64,000 nucleotides of DNA from Thelephora terrestris (lineage: Eukaryota > Basidiomycota > Agaricomycetes > Thelephorales > Thelephoraceae): the NCBI GenBank assembly GCA_015956445.1, contig WIUZ02000002.1, forward strand, positions 1,612,001-1,676,000, written 5' to 3'. The stretch's first letter is position 1. Each line of letters begins with the position of its first letter. The notes below the pieces were generated by a model. The model worked only from the letters and a program-made list of their open reading frames with translations. It made no database searches and was not told where the DNA came from. Both the position numbers and the translations under genes were made by a program. This document shows positions 47,055-62,337 of this stretch, in pieces.

Positions 47055-49811
47055 ATGCCTCCGCTGAAAAGCGACGAAGCCCGAACGGACTTTTATACCG
47101 TTTACAAGAGAGAGTCCACCGAGTACGACACGAACTACGTGAAGAAGTACGAGGAAGATCTCAACACGACGCTAGTTTTTGTGAGGGCTCGAGGATGATT
47201 TTGTACTTCGTCAGCTGCTAAATCGAACGAGCGAATTTCTAGGCTGGCTTGTTTTCAGCCGTCAGCTCATCGTTTGTCATCGACATCCAGACGCAACTGG
47301 AACCGGACCCGAGCGATATGACGATCGCGTACCTCCGAGCCATCCTCCTCTCTCTCAACAACTCTGCGATTATCAGAGACCTCCCAGCCCCTCCCGTCGC
47401 GTGGTCAGGTCCTGCCCAAGAAATCGTCTTCGCTACCAACCTTCTCTATGCGAGCCTGCTCATAACCCTGTTGGCCGCTTTCGTCGCGATGTTGGGCAAA
47501 CAGTGGTTGAACAGGTACTTGAGGGATGACGGGGGGTCGATTTCGGAGCGCTGCGGAGACAGGCAGCGGAAACGAAACGGGGTTAACAAGTGGCCGTTCG
47601 AGATGTTCATCGAGAGCCTGCCCGTGATGCTGCAGGTCGCGTTGCTGTTGCTCGCTGTTGGACTGACGCGGTATATGTGGGCGATCAACGTGTCGGTTGC
47701 CTGTACGCTACTCGGCCTCACCGCGTTTGGCATGGGGTTTTTCATTTTGATCGTCGTCGCCGGTACATCCTCGTACGAGTGCCCGTTCCAAACTCCAGCA
47801 TCACTCGCACTTCGGGCGCTCGGCGTGCACAGAACTTTCGGCCGTCTGGTGTCCTCCCTTCCATCCCTCGGAATTCGTCGACGCTTTCGCGGCTTAGGTC
47901 GGTTGTTTGGGTACCTATTCCTCAGGATGCGGGCACGTATCGCCAAGGCGAAGGCGATCATTTCCAGGGCTGTCCGGCAGTACTCAGCCTTTTCATTCGC
48001 GGCAACTGATCTCGGAATCCTACCTCGCGGGGCGTTATTTTCCAGCAATTTCTCTACGCCACTCTATACGAGTAGCTCTTGGAACCTGGGCCCCATCTTG
48101 AAGGAACAAAATTTGGTCCACCCCCGTCGGACGAATTGCGCCGATGCGCGATGCATCAACTGGATACTTGACCGAATAACCGATCCGGAAGCGATCAATT
48201 CGGCGCTCAGATTGGCTTGTACGATCCGGTGGTACGACGACGGTGTTGGCTCGCAGCCTTCGTACGAGGATCTCAACACGGTGCTCATCGCATGTTTTGG
48301 ATTCGATGGCAAGGTTCATCCGGGGATGAGGAATCGAGCGTACGATTGCGCGAGGGTCATTGGGAGAATGTTCGTTCTCGCTTGGGCTAAATCGGAGGAT
48401 TTGGCGCTTCAACGAGTCCCGCTTCGACCGCCTTCGAGATGGATCAACAACGCCGCTGACGACCCCGACCTGCGATCGATTCTTTCGTTACTATCTGGAT
48501 TCTCCCATGGCGGGGACCCGCCGATCGCTGAAGAAGATTTCGCTGGTATATCGACGGCACATACGATTTGGGTTTCTGATTTGCTACTTCATCTTGAGTG
48601 GGCCAGACGGGATAACTACGAAACCGTGTTGTTCGTTCCAGCCTTGCTGCTGCGACAGAAGCTTCCCGTTCCCGCGATAGCGATTGCAAACATATTGATG
48701 ACTGCTTGCATCTCCCTGGGATGGCCAGTCAATGCGGAAGCTCTGCTCGTGGACGATAAGTCGTACGTGCACCAAATGATGCTCCCCCTGCCTTTGATAG
48801 ACTGATTTGTTTCGATCTAGCGCCTCTCTGAAAGAAATCTCATCCCACTTCTCTCGGGCGGTCACTGCGGCCGCAAACCCACCCCACTTCTGTAACCATC
48901 GGCTCTCTGGGATCATAGAGAGCTTAGTCCATTTAGAGGGTCACTTCCCCTTCGACCAACAGATGGCTTACGACTGGTGTTCCGCGATATGCCATTTCAA
49001 TGAAGACCTTGAACCGCACAAGGGTCTGCTGTTTGCCTGCCTTCGCATTGGCTACCGAAGGTTCAACACCTTTCCGACGCAAATGACCATCCTTTCGTCT
49101 CATCACCTTCGGATGATTCCACTTATCTTCTGCAGCAAGGACGAAGGTGTCATTGGTGACTTTTTGTGCGCTTGGTGCACGTACCCTGCTACGGTGGGGT
49201 TCGGTGACCTAGCTCCGCACGTGGAACGTCTTGTGGATCTCGCTTACCTTAAATCCTTCGGATCGCGCCTCCAACACTTAGTATTCCGTGCTCTGGGTCG
49301 CATGAAACACACAGATTTCCACCCGACCGGGATATCAAAGCTGATCGCGCTGTTGGACCGAATCGAGGACGAAGCGATGTTCCGCGCCCCGGATTTACGG
49401 GACTTTTTAGTCAACGCGTTGGGCTCACCCGAAGGAAGACACGCTTTCCCGATACGTTATTGGCGGATCGCGGCGGAACTGGCGGCGCGGGATCGACATT
49501 TCCGTCCTCCCGATCTACCCAAGATGGACCTTATCCGCTTCCTCGAGGGGAGGGGTGAATGGGAGAAGCTCACTTGGTGGATGGGAGCTATTTGGACTTC
49601 GGTGTTGCCTGTGGATGTGGTTGAAGACCGGATGGGGGATATCGTGGGGTACTCGAAGTTGGTCGTTCAGCAGAACCCGGATGCTGCGGGTGTGATTGGG
49701 GACCTTGTTGGGATCTCATCCGAACTTGCGCTTGGGGTGGAACGTGCGAAAGAGCTCAGAGATGCTCTTGGGGGATGTACAGATGGGCCCGTGGGATTCA
49801 GTGAAACTTAG
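47055..49811 (+). CDS. DUF6535 multi-pass membrane protein
   Basis: Three exons, 47055-47180, 47243-48762 and 48821-49811, sum to 2637 nt, or 878 residues. The N-terminal domain has the block order of basidiomycete DUF6535 proteins: FYTVYKRES, KKYEEDLNTTLVFAGLFSAV, SSSFVIDIQTQLEPDPSD, LLAAFVAMLGKQWLNRYLR, CGDRQRKRNGVNKWPF, ESLPVMLQVALLLLAVGL and GTSSYECPFQTP. It contains about four membrane helices (residues about 40-240). The remaining 600 residues are soluble, helical and not assigned. The family is large and basidiomycete-restricted, and its function is unknown. The model starts at the ATG at 47055, but an upstream exon cannot be excluded. A different membrane DUF gene (DUF6533) lies just to the right on the other strand. 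Confidence 0.82.
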
Positions 49812-50941
49812 GTATAGGGCCTGAAAATCGAACACCACATTGACACGCGTGGCTATCTCTAGAGAATTTACATCTCGTGCACAGCCAAGGCAGGCACCTC
49901 GCGGTGTTGCAACCTGGAGTGTACGCACTGGGTACAAGGCCCGACGCCCAGCGCTCGATCACTCTGCTCATCTCGTCGACGCTTTGGTGCATCGTCCGAT
50001 CAGTCCGAGGAGGGTGTTCTCTGACTCCTAACTCTGAAGTCAAAGGGCTGGGGTGTTGTATCGGTTGCACATTCTTACCGCATACGTCTCGAACAAGGGT
50101 CAGATTTGAGATATGTTCTGCAAAATTCTGCGGAGTTGCCGCGAGTTGGAGGGAGTTCGGCATTTCGGTTGATCGTGCCAGGAATGACAACCTCGGGGTT
50201 GGCATGAGCATTCATGACGAGAACCCGTAACATAAACCCTGTGCAATGACGCGGACGACTCGTCCGTATGGCGACTCTACCTCCCTTCCCCAGGCGATAA
50301 GATCCCGCGGTGTGCTCACCCTCGGAGGAAAAAAAATCATGGTTCTACTCCTGGGCAATTGGCGTGACCATGCTTAGATAGAGGCTACTCAGCGTTTGCC
50401 TATTCTTCTTCCCGGACGCTGGGCCGCTTCCCACAGGTCACTGCAATCTTCGCCGCGGTGATCCACATGCGCTAGTACAGCCCAATCGACCCTTCAATAT
50501 TTGATAACATTGGATGTTGCACAAGTTGATTTGGGAAGGGTTTGGTGTTTTAATGCATCACAACATGAGCCCAGTATTTCACAAGAAAATCTCGTGGAGA
50601 CACAATTTAGACCGGAGTATTGAGCAGGAACGAGGCTCTTAGAGCAAGAGACCCAACGAGGCTGTAGGGTTCGATAAATCAACGTGCCAGGTCTGTGGCG
50701 CCATAGGTCGGGGAAACTGTCTAAATTGACCGTCCGCGGGAACATGTGAATACATAAATGGTCCTTGACCAACCTTGAATATCAGTGTGATACACCTGAC
50801 AACATCCGTTCCTGCTCTCCTACGTGACGTCGGCAATTTTATCCTTTTCACACTCAAACCAAAGACAGGTCAATATCCAGCCCGTTAGAGGCCCATAGGC
50901 ATCGTTTTTGTGGTCTGTCACCAATGGTCTGATTCTACCAT
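49812..50941. other. Intergenic region
   Basis: 1.1 kb between convergent DUF6535 and DUF6533 genes. A minus-strand open frame at 49798-50211 has no family features and overlaps the DUF6535 3' end. Nothing else is seen. Confidence 0.4.
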
Positions 50942-52640
50942 TTACGACTCGGGATATGTGCCAAGCGGTATCTCGTCTGAGTCCATCCTACCTAGACCCC
51001 TTCGAGGACGGGAAAACTTCATGGCCGAGAGACCGGCACCACTCGCAGATGGTTCCCCAAGTGACCAATCGTTTCGCTGCGAATCTGCAGCCTTCTTCAA
51101 CGAGAGCATTATCCGTGATATCATCACGGGAAGAAACCTGAAACCGGCGGTCAACCGATTGACTAGGGAGGAGGGGGTGCAGACTGAAAGAACTTACACG
51201 ACGTTGCCACTGAACGTGGTGGAGAAAACTATGATGAGGAAGTTTTATTCAGAATATGTTGGCAACGACTTACGAGGCCGGAAGAAGCTGGATGGATTCC
51301 TGGGGAGACACGTGTTGAATATCATTCCTATAGTTTGGATGGGGAAGCAGTGGCACTCACCCGTCCGAGATTCAGGGTCATCTCGAGCACAAAATGGGAG
51401 GTAAATATAACCAAGAAATATCGCGTCGCATCCTCTGCGATGACGTTCAAGATAGTCGGAATTCGGAGCCCCGATGTCATCGACCGTCTCGCCAACATGA
51501 TGGTCAAAGAAAACGCAAGCAGGTCTGAAGTATGCGCATTTTCGGCGATGTCAGTACCACATGGGCTAGATTCGGGGTAATCCGAACGAACCATAAAGGA
51601 GGGAGATACCAGTATACACTACCTCTAGGGTCCGATGCCGGACAAAGACACATAGGCGATATGCATCGAGGGGTATCGGTGGGATCGTTTGAGCTACGCA
51701 GGGGCAACAAAACCGGTAGACGCTCCCGATGAGCACGACTTTTCTGGTTCAGCGGGTCAGACATACCTCCTGCCCTAGCCGCAAATACTACCAAAACAAT
51801 CCCAAGCACGAGCTGAGAAAGGGTGATAATCGCAAACCCGATCGCAATGGGAATGTTTTTCTTGGTCACTGCGTATACCCTGCGGCACGATGCTCGAGGA
51901 TTAAACCGGGATCACCAAGAAATAGAAGGAATTCTCAACCTGACGGTCAACACAATTTGCGCGAGGAGGGTGCAAACAACAAACATGAAGATGGAGTACC
52001 ATGAGGTCTTGTCGCACCTATTCTTAGAGGAGTGTGAGAAAGGCGATAGTATGGTCTGCAGATCGTGATTCGTACACCTGATCGTAACGATGTTGTCAAC
52101 AATAAAACTTTGATGAAGTCTTGATTGAGGCTCACTTTCGGGTGTGGATGTGGAGTATAAGATACTACTTGGCAGTCAATCATCAACGTACCCTCGAATG
52201 CCAGTGGCGAGACAAAGTACGAACCGGCAAGCAACCAGAACTGGAAGGTCATAGGGAAATACCTATTCTGCAACTATCAGTCAGAAAAGGGTACAAGATC
52301 AGAATGCAAGGACGGAACATACGATGATGAAAAGCCAGAACGCTGCCCGAAGGTCAGCAAACAGAGTCTCCATTCAAGCACTGCGCGTACTCCACGATTT
52401 ATTTCCAGACCAGGCATATTTAACCCCCAAGAAACCACCACAGTGAGGAATAGCAGTACGTTAGAGGTGCGATATCAACAAACCTCATCCGCCAGCGTCA
52501 GCAGATGGTCGTAAAAAAGGATTGTGCCAGTAGCCAATGCATAGTACTGCGAAAATAGACCGTCATCAGTTAGGTGGTGCGGTGGGGGCTCGGGCGGGGT
52601 ACCTTAATCGATGTGCTGACATGCGTCTCAGATTTAGCAA
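50942..52640 (-). CDS. DUF6533 seven-helix-type membrane protein
   Basis: Reading the minus strand gives the DUF6533 order: YYALATGTILFYDHLLTLAD (exon ending near 52475), then NRYFPMTFQFWLLAGSYF, TLLAQIVLTVR, VTKKNIPIAIGFAIITLSQL, IPLDAYRLCVFVRHRTLEVV, FSLTIMLARRSMTSG, ATRYFLVIFTSHFVLEMTLN and a C-terminal tail starting SFLPVMISRIMLSLKKAAD, with the stop at 50942. Exons 51592 onward, 51361-51524, 51274-51299 and 50942-51138 join in frame; the 26-nt piece at 51274-51299 is a micro-exon (ESIQLLPA). The protein resembles many basidiomycete orphan membrane proteins with about seven helices; ligand and function are unknown. The first exon and start codon are not settled, so 52640 is approximate, and the exon near 52340-52400 is less sure. 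Confidence 0.7.
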
Positions 52641-55600
52641 ATAGTGATTAACACACGTGTGGGGTGAAGCTCACATATCATGCCCGGCTTGGATAAGAAG
52701 ATCTAACGCGGAGGACATGGAAAACAGGGGTGCGAGAGGTGGCGCAGGCAACGGAGGCGAACGCTCAGGACGGAGTGGCGAAGGGGTAGCTTAAGAAGCC
52801 TTTCGGGGACTTGAGAGGTGCCCGTCGACGGTACCGATTTTCTAGGTTTGAACTGCCTCCCCAAGAGCTTCTCATCATGATCACCGTGATCACAGGATGA
52901 GCGGGGTATCGCGGCGCAGGAGCTGGTCATATTCAATCGAGCCAGCCGCCATAGATGCCTTGAAGAACTTAGCAAGAAATTCCGAACGCCGGGGAATCAA
53001 GGCCGGGAAGCCGTCTGCAGGCTTGAAGAACGGGCGAATGCGCGGTAACCGTACTGAGACTAGTCTTGCAGGGTCGCGTCTAGTTGGGGGCGCTCGGGGG
53101 TCAGGGCAAATACGAGAAACAAGGTGCAAGGTTCAAAGATACCTACACGTTCGCCTCACATAAGTTTCTCCACGCTCAAGAAATAGAGCCTCCGACGGAC
53201 GAGTCGACTCGAGGGCATGCCTGTAGCACGACCTCTGTCGCATGGATCGATCGAACCACCGTGACTGGTCAAAAAAATGTCGATCCGATCGGATTATAAC
53301 TGCCCTTCCCAGGAACACAAGTCCCCTTGTCGGTCGAGACTCAGTTTTCCTTCACGCCCGGCTCAACGATATGCCCGTAGTCTCGCCTTTGCCCATTTAC
53401 AAGGTGGCCAATACACCGTCCCCGAGGCACGAAGCTCAGGATTGAAATTTAGATCATCATCTTGATGCATCGTTTGTTTGCGTGCCTGTCCCCGATTGTA
53501 GACCTTTGTAGACCAACTCAGCAGCCTCTCATTCACACCTCCTCCCGCCATATGTTTCTGGTTCAGGTTTTACTCAGCTAACTTGCAGTAGGTCAACGTT
53601 ACCAGTGTGCGTTCCTTTTTTGCTGACTTCGTTACCCCAGATGCTGATGACGCATTAGAGATAGCCGTTAATGCGCACGGTTCTCACGACCCTGGGCCTG
53701 AGCCCCCACCCCGACCTGAAATAAGCAAGCACACTCCCACGGTATCTCCCTGGCGCAGCAGAACAGGAATAACCCAGCGCCAGCAGGTTTCCTCACAAAG
53801 CACGCGAGGAGTCGCGTCAGTCGGTTGCTTTTCTCATGTCATATAGAATGATGTTTGATGACAAACGAGGCAGTAGTGGCTTTGAAATATTCACCAGTGA
53901 GTTGAAACGTACCCCGTGTCTGCGTTCCTATTGTGATCGCACGTCCTGTGATCGGCGATGTCGACGCCTGGGTATATCATCCTAACAGACGCGACCCTGC
54001 ATCACCTGCCACAGTTCACTGCATCACGGATGGAATTATATATGCTCGAGGAACAACTTAAGCCCGAATTCGATTGCTTCTGGCACTCTACTTTTCGAAA
54101 AGAGCGTACCCAAAGATCTCAAAACATCTAAGCATCACTCCCCTCTCCTCCTCAACGTCAACGTCAACGTCACCAACCTACATACTGATCGAGTCCTGAA
54201 CTCCCTCAATTTTTAAGAAAGGCTCTCTAGCCGAGAACACCCACGAAGTCTATGTAAATTTTCCGGAGTTGATAAGGCTAGGGAGGGAGATTGGGACTGC
54301 TATGATCTGTGCCGCAGCGCTAGCGCTGCTCGCCAGTTCTGCGCAGAAAGCAGGGAGTAGAAAGCGGAATTTGTGAGTGTGAATGGACGCGGGAATTATA
54401 TGTTCGGTGCGCAGGAAGAAATTTACGACGCCAGGAGTGTACCGATCCCTGCACTGGGAACCGCGATGTTGCCGAAACAAAAGAAGGCAGGCGGCGTCGC
54501 AGGCAATGGATTCACTCCGTTTGGTTTACAGCGCCCACGTTCAGTTACCTCCATATGATGGTATAATGCCCTAGAACCAAATTGTGGGAGTAGCATCCTC
54601 GCTAACTAGATACGCAGCACGCTAACCCCCAGGAATTTCGCCATACATTTAGGACAGCAGTTTTTCACCTACTGAGCCCGTTTGCGAGGCATAAACACAG
54701 GGTACGCACCACAGCTCAGCGCCAAATGTGATACAGCAGCGCCCGCGAGTTCGCTCGAATGACAGAGGAGCAAAGGAGCACCGTTTCTCTCCCTCCCCGC
54801 TTCAAATGCTGATTACCCGGCAATGTCCCCTCTGAATCAGAAATCTGGATTGCGGCCATCGAGTCTCAGGCGCCTGAACTCGGATCAGTATCGCTTCGAC
54901 CTCCCAGTCGTTGATCTCGCAGCGCGGCTGGATACCGCTCTCCCTGTATGTCCGAGTCTTGTGCTTAAGTTTCCGTTCAGAACTGCATAGCCCCTTTGCA
55001 GGGCAGGAACAAACCCAGCTTGCGCGAAGGTGTTGGGTGAGGAGGCATCTTCGCCGTCAGGTTTGCCGAAATGAGTTTTTAGGTCGGTAAAATCATGTGG
55101 CTCACCCCCGTATGTCAGGAGAGCAACACGCCGCTAACCGGAAGGCTGGCTGTTCAAATGCCTCGGTGCCACGTGGTAAATTTGAAGCGCAACTGATGTC
55201 CTCCAGCCTCGTGGCTACCGTAGGCAGGTGAGTTACGCTCGTGGGTGTGTTTCCATGGAGAGGGAACGCGATTATCGCCAGGCGCAGACTTGCAATGAGG
55301 CTGATGAACCTGTGACGGTGAGTTTTTGACTCTCAACGACCGGTGGTACCCTCAGTGCTGATGCGCCCTCTCTTCGATTTAAAAACTAAACGTTCGCTAG
55401 CGGTACCTTCCGCAACTCGGATGGAAGTCATATGGGAATCGCGCCATGTTCATTAATCTGGCCGTCGAATGAGAGTTCCGAGCATTCAGCGCAATGCCTC
55501 TCCCATGCCCGACCCTGCATGCCCATTTTCTCACGACAATTTCTTTGCGGACAGTGTCTCACAATCACACCCTCAACGTCAGCCGTGGCAGACACACGAC

Positions 55601-55844
55601 CCTATGCTTATCAAGCCATGCATTTAAAGGATTGCTCGTTAAAACACAGTGCAAACTCTTCCCCCTTCCGCTCCCCATCATATTGACCGACCCCGTTATC
55701 TGCTTCCTTTTGTCTTTTCCTTTTCGTCTTCTCTGCTCGCCTTTTCCCCAGTTGGTTAAAAACACGAGCCCTGAGCCTCTCACATCCCCGTGGTATCAAC
55801 CGCTTTCTTAAGGGTCACAATCCAAAACTCCTCTCCCTTCCTCG
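52641..55844. other. Gene-poor stretch
   Basis: About 3.2 kb in which I find no family, no consistent exon chain and no transposon ends. A short tandem run of TCAACG units lies at about 54157-54172. Minus-strand open frames around 52703-53129 may be random or a decayed gene. A pyrimidine-rich tract at about 55670-55760 may belong to the promoter of the carrier gene at 55845. Confidence 0.4.
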
Positions 55845-57186
55845 ATGCCGTCGAAACCTTCGAGAACGGGCTCCTCTAATCTGTTTGGGGAAAGGCAACC
55901 TCTCCTGAAACAACATACTGTGGATACGCTTGTCACCGTCCGGTCCGAACTCGAGGCAGCCTCGCAGAATGGGTCGGGCACTCATGGGGCCTGGAAGGTT
56001 TTCTTCTTCCTTATCTGTTCCATTTGCCTGAATGCGGTCATCGCGTTCATCGCGAACGAGAATGGAGAGGGCGACGAGACCAATTACCTGCCTCCTAGCC
56101 AATCATCTCAACTTGAGTCACCGAGATTTGACTACAAATGGGCTTTGTGGCGTGCCCTTGGTGGCGGGTTGACTGGTGCTATTGGTGCGAACGTTTCATC
56201 TCTTCGTATGTTGAGGGTGTCTTACCCCCGAGGACGTGCTTTCAGCGGCACTGATACAAGTCGTAACCTTGATGGTGGGCCTCTACTTATGTACACTCTC
56301 ATACCACCTCACACGTGCTTTTCAGCCCCTCCGTACCACGTTGAACCATCAGCATCGTAGCGGCACAACAATCACGAAGGCTATCAAGACCTTGCACTCC
56401 AACGGAAGTTACTCTCGGTACTATCAAGGACTCCCCGTCGCTTTGATTTACAGGATTTTGGCCCGTTTTGGTGATACCGCCGCCAACGTGGGTATACTTG
56501 CCCTCCTGGGCTCAAACACTTCTACGGGGCCGCTCCCGTCTCCCATCAAGACCGTTTTCGCCTCGTTGTGTGCGACCGCGTTCAGATTTATCATCACCCC
56601 AATCGATACAGTCTGCACCACTTTTCAAGTGGAAGGAAAATCTGGTCTGAAGTCGCTGAGAAAGAGGGTGCGTCTCCGCCATTTTGAAAACCCGGGTCTT
56701 CCTCTAGGTCGTGGCTGACACAGGGCGCTTTGCAGATCAAGGAACGTGGGATAACTTGTTTGTGGTCCGGGGTGGCGGCAACGGCTACGATCTCCTTCGT
56801 CGAGCATTATTTCGTAAGTGATAGGCCCCCCAAGCCTGCTGGCTGAGGTTGATTCTTTCCGTTTTCAGTGGTTCGCGACGTACAATTACCTCCGAGAGGA
56901 ACTCAAGAAGCAGCACACCGTAGAGTGGGTGTTATCGCGGCAAGCGTTCATCGGGTTTTGCGCTTCCCTGGTCTCCTACGCCATGCTATTCCCCCTCGTC
57001 GCGCTTGTGATGATGTACCTTCTGTTCCACGGGGCCGACTCTCGGTCCCTCAAGGAAGTCAGAGAAATCGTCGTTGCTGACGGAGGGCTGGTTCTGTTCG
57101 GTCGTGGTTGGCAGATGAGGATGATTGAACGTGGGTTCCAGGGAGCCGTGTTCGCCGTCCTTTGGAAAGTGTTTATGGGCGTGTAA
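55845..57186 (+). CDS. SLC25-like (mitochondrial carrier type) membrane protein
   Basis: Four exons, 55845-56205, 56246-56667, 56736-56813 and 56869-57186, sum to 1179 nt, or 392 residues; the first intron is only 40 bp. An N-terminal soluble part is followed by a hydrophobic helix (VFFFLICSICLNAVIAFIA), a Gly-rich helix (WRALGGGLTGAIGANVSSL), and then a carrier-like signature near residues 225-260: FIITPIDTVCTTFQVEG followed by CLWSGVAATA, reminiscent of the PxD...T/K motif and W-x-G of the mitochondrial carrier family. Further membrane segments follow (FIGFCASLVSYAMLFPLVAL). The carrier motif is degenerate, so it may be a divergent, non-transporting member as in the Ugo1/SLC25A46 group; that comparison is an inference. 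The substrate is unknown. Confidence 0.65.
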
Positions 57187-58260
57187 GTTCTCCGCTTTTT
57201 ATCTCTCGATCAATGGAAACTGATGAAGGTTCGTACGAAGGTGGAATAAGTACATAGATTATTGATCGCTTCCGTCGGGACCAGAGGACAACAGAGGCGA
57301 CGAAGTTTACGAAGCTTGTCATGTCCTTCCACTGTGTATATGATCTCTTGGATAGAGTTCAGCGTTCCGTAGAAACCTCTCTTTGACTCGAATTTTAATT
57401 ATTTGCCGCAGCTTGTGCCTCTTAGCATGCGATATACACATGTTGACCCACTCAGCCTCAGCCGTTGACATTGATCAGCCGTTCTACACGCATCGTTTTG
57501 AGAAAGCCTTGTTTAAATAACTAGCAGAACATAATATTGAAACTTCTACCCAAACTTCCAGATACAAATTCGTAAGACGGAGAACTGCGAGGGGGGGGGA
57601 GTGGATTGCGGAGTGTGCCATGCCATTATCGGGTGACAAGTTCGAATATGCACAGAGAGGAAGGTCAAGGTGAAATTAAAGGGAGAAAGGGATAAACGAG
57701 GAGAGAACACGATGGGAAAGAGACGACGGAATCAGACAATTGAGAAGAGACAAGAAGGGGTGGAAAACATCTTCACGGGAAAACACTTTAAAGGGGAGTT
57801 TTCATGGAATAACAAGGTGGACGCGAGACATGTAATCTGCACTTTGGAACAAGAAGAAAGGAGGTGGAGTGTAGTGGGAGAGCACGATAATAACATGGTG
57901 GAAGAAGATCGTAGTGAGAACGGAAAAGGCATTTAGAGGATTGGATACATCAAAATAAAAGGGAAAGAAAACATAGGAGACTTCGAGAAGGCGTGCGTGG
58001 TGTGATAAAACACTGGAAAATGTTGGAAAACATCGAGATTTTATGAAGCGTGTGGATCGTCAAGAGAAGGAAACGGCGAGAACCGCTGGGAGAAAGTTAC
58101 GGCCGGAGTAACTTCAGGGACCTCGTGCGTCGTGCCAATCGGTGATCTGAGGGGGTGGACCCACGTTAACAGTCACATTCTAAAACAGCAAAAGGTAGGG
58201 GTCCTCAAGCCACACGGTGGGACGATCGGATGACCCATTCGTCCTGCTGACACTTCGAGC
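57187..58260. other. Intergenic, convergent 3' ends
   Basis: 1.07 kb between the carrier (plus) and forkhead (minus) genes. It is purine-rich from 57660 to 57960, which creates a long open frame (57670-57936) that I do not accept as a gene. A run of nine G bases lies near 57592. Confidence 0.4.
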
Positions 58261-60702
<2,442 letters not shown>

Positions 60703-61265
60703 GGCCCTGTTTGGTTATCAATGCGTACGGTAAGAGAACGCGACGCACATTTCGAGTAGTCTCCGTAACAGATCGTGCGGTTGAGACAAAGCAAGAGGTA
60801 TTGGAAAAGATGTTCCATACCACCCGCAAACAAAGGAACCTTCCTTTGTCTTTCAGAAGTCGCCAGTCGTCTTCGCCAGACAACGAGGGTGGATCTAGTC
60901 GTGTTGCAGTACAACTGAGGTAGAGTATCTGCACGGTCGCCCACAAGTGTCACTTTGGGAAAGGGGAAAAAGCACACGCGGACCCGCAAGGCACCTGCCC
61001 ATGATAAACCAGATCGCACGGTTGATGCCGGATTTCTGTTTCTGGATCCCACCGCTTCTTTCAAGCCACTGCCTTGTCCCCAAAGGCACCGGTTGCGATG
61101 GAAAACCCCAAGGAATGCACTCTTTCACAAGTTCCAGGCTACCCCTGTTGAGAATTTGTACCATCCTGTGGTTCGTCGACTGTTTTACCGCCCGATTCCT
61201 TAAGTTTGAAGATCCTTCCGAGCTTCAAGCACCCCTCCTTTCCCCCAGGGCACAGAATATGTAGA
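60703..61265. other. Intergenic, upstream of the forkhead gene, downstream of THG1
   Basis: Both neighbours are on the minus strand. Open frames here lack family features and partly shadow the forkhead first exon. The forkhead promoter should lie here. Confidence 0.4.
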
Positions 61266-62337
61266 TTATTCCAGCAGGATATACGGCCTCTCCCTCCAAA
61301 ACTCGTCCCTAATCAGGTCACAGTGCAAGACCGTCACCCGCGTCGGAACCCTCTTCTTCCCCCCCTTTCCTTTGTTGCCCACGTCCGGTGAACCGTCCTC
61401 GTTGACAACCTGGTCAACGTCCGTCAGTGGAATGGCACACAAGGACGGCGAAATTCCTACTTCTTCCCGCACAATCACACTTCCTTTCCTCATTCTTTCA
61501 GGGACACTGTTGTAGTTCACCCCAAACCTTTCGAACAACAGCTGGTTCTTTTGCGCGGAGTTTGTCCCCTTTCACCTTCCCATCAACATGACACCAGCCG
61601 CCACGAACCTGAATGAAACTTACGCGAAGCGCCTCGTGGGCCTGTGCCGTCGTCTGTTTGCCTTCTTGCACCAACGCCCAAAACGCGGTATTGTACAGAT
61701 TGTTTATGTGGGCTATTCGGGTACGTTCTCTAGTCCCTCGGGAACAATATAACAGGCAGGTACTCACTGTCAGCTTGCCTCCACGAAAAATAGTCTCTGA
61801 CGACCTTCTCCGTAGGATACAACACAATTCTCCCATCGAATGATGGGGGGTACTTCAAGTTCACTCCTGGGAAATGTTTCGCCCAGTTAAACACATAGGA
61901 AGCCGTGAACTGGGATACAACCGATGTCAATATCTTTGCATGTCGCCTGTTGTAAACACTGGTCGATCTCTTGAACAAGAAGCTGATCGCGTAGATGCTC
62001 TTTCAGCCACAAGCGCCTCATTTTTAAGATTGAAATCGACCCGCCTAAATTCATCTGATTCGCCAAAGGCGAGGGTTATGTCCGTGAATGTCTCCATGAC
62101 GGAGCTCGCGGCCTCGTCCATGAGTTGCAAAGCTCGGACGTCGTTTGGTTTCGCAAACTCGTGGTCTTCCGAAAATCTATAGAAATACAAAGTTAAACTG
62201 TACGTCAAGCGCGAGGCAAAATTCTAAAACTGCCGATGGAAGGAATGGCCGTCGATCCTAAGCACGATGTATGTTTCTTGTAACAAAGGGTCGGGGAGTT
62301 CGAAATTGCGCACGTAGGCGAACTTTGAGCCAGCCAT
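61266..62337 (-). CDS. THG1: tRNA-His guanylyltransferase
   Basis: Five exons, 62234-62337, 62045-62176, 61768-61982, 61624-61712 and 61266-61568, sum to 843 nt, or 280 residues, close to the usual fungal length. It starts [13 protein letters not shown], then [11 protein letters not shown] (metal-binding Asp in DGHSF), [27 protein letters not shown] (second metal-binding Asp), [60 protein letters not shown] and a final block ending ILLE. The enzyme adds the essential G at position -1 of tRNA-His by 3'-5' polymerisation. Introns 1 (62177-62233) and 2 (61983-62044) need GC donors (CG-GCAGTT and AG-GCGGGT) to keep the conserved frame; introns 3 and 4 are GT-AG. The gene is divergent from the gene at 62537 with 199 bp between starts. 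Confidence 0.92.

Noticed and set aside
49798-50211. 137-codon minus-strand open frame
   Set aside because: It overlaps the end of the DUF6535 gene, has no recognised domain and no splice partners.
57670-57936. 88-codon lysine/glutamate-rich open frame
   Set aside because: It arises from a purine-rich tract with no family features and lies between two convergent 3' ends.
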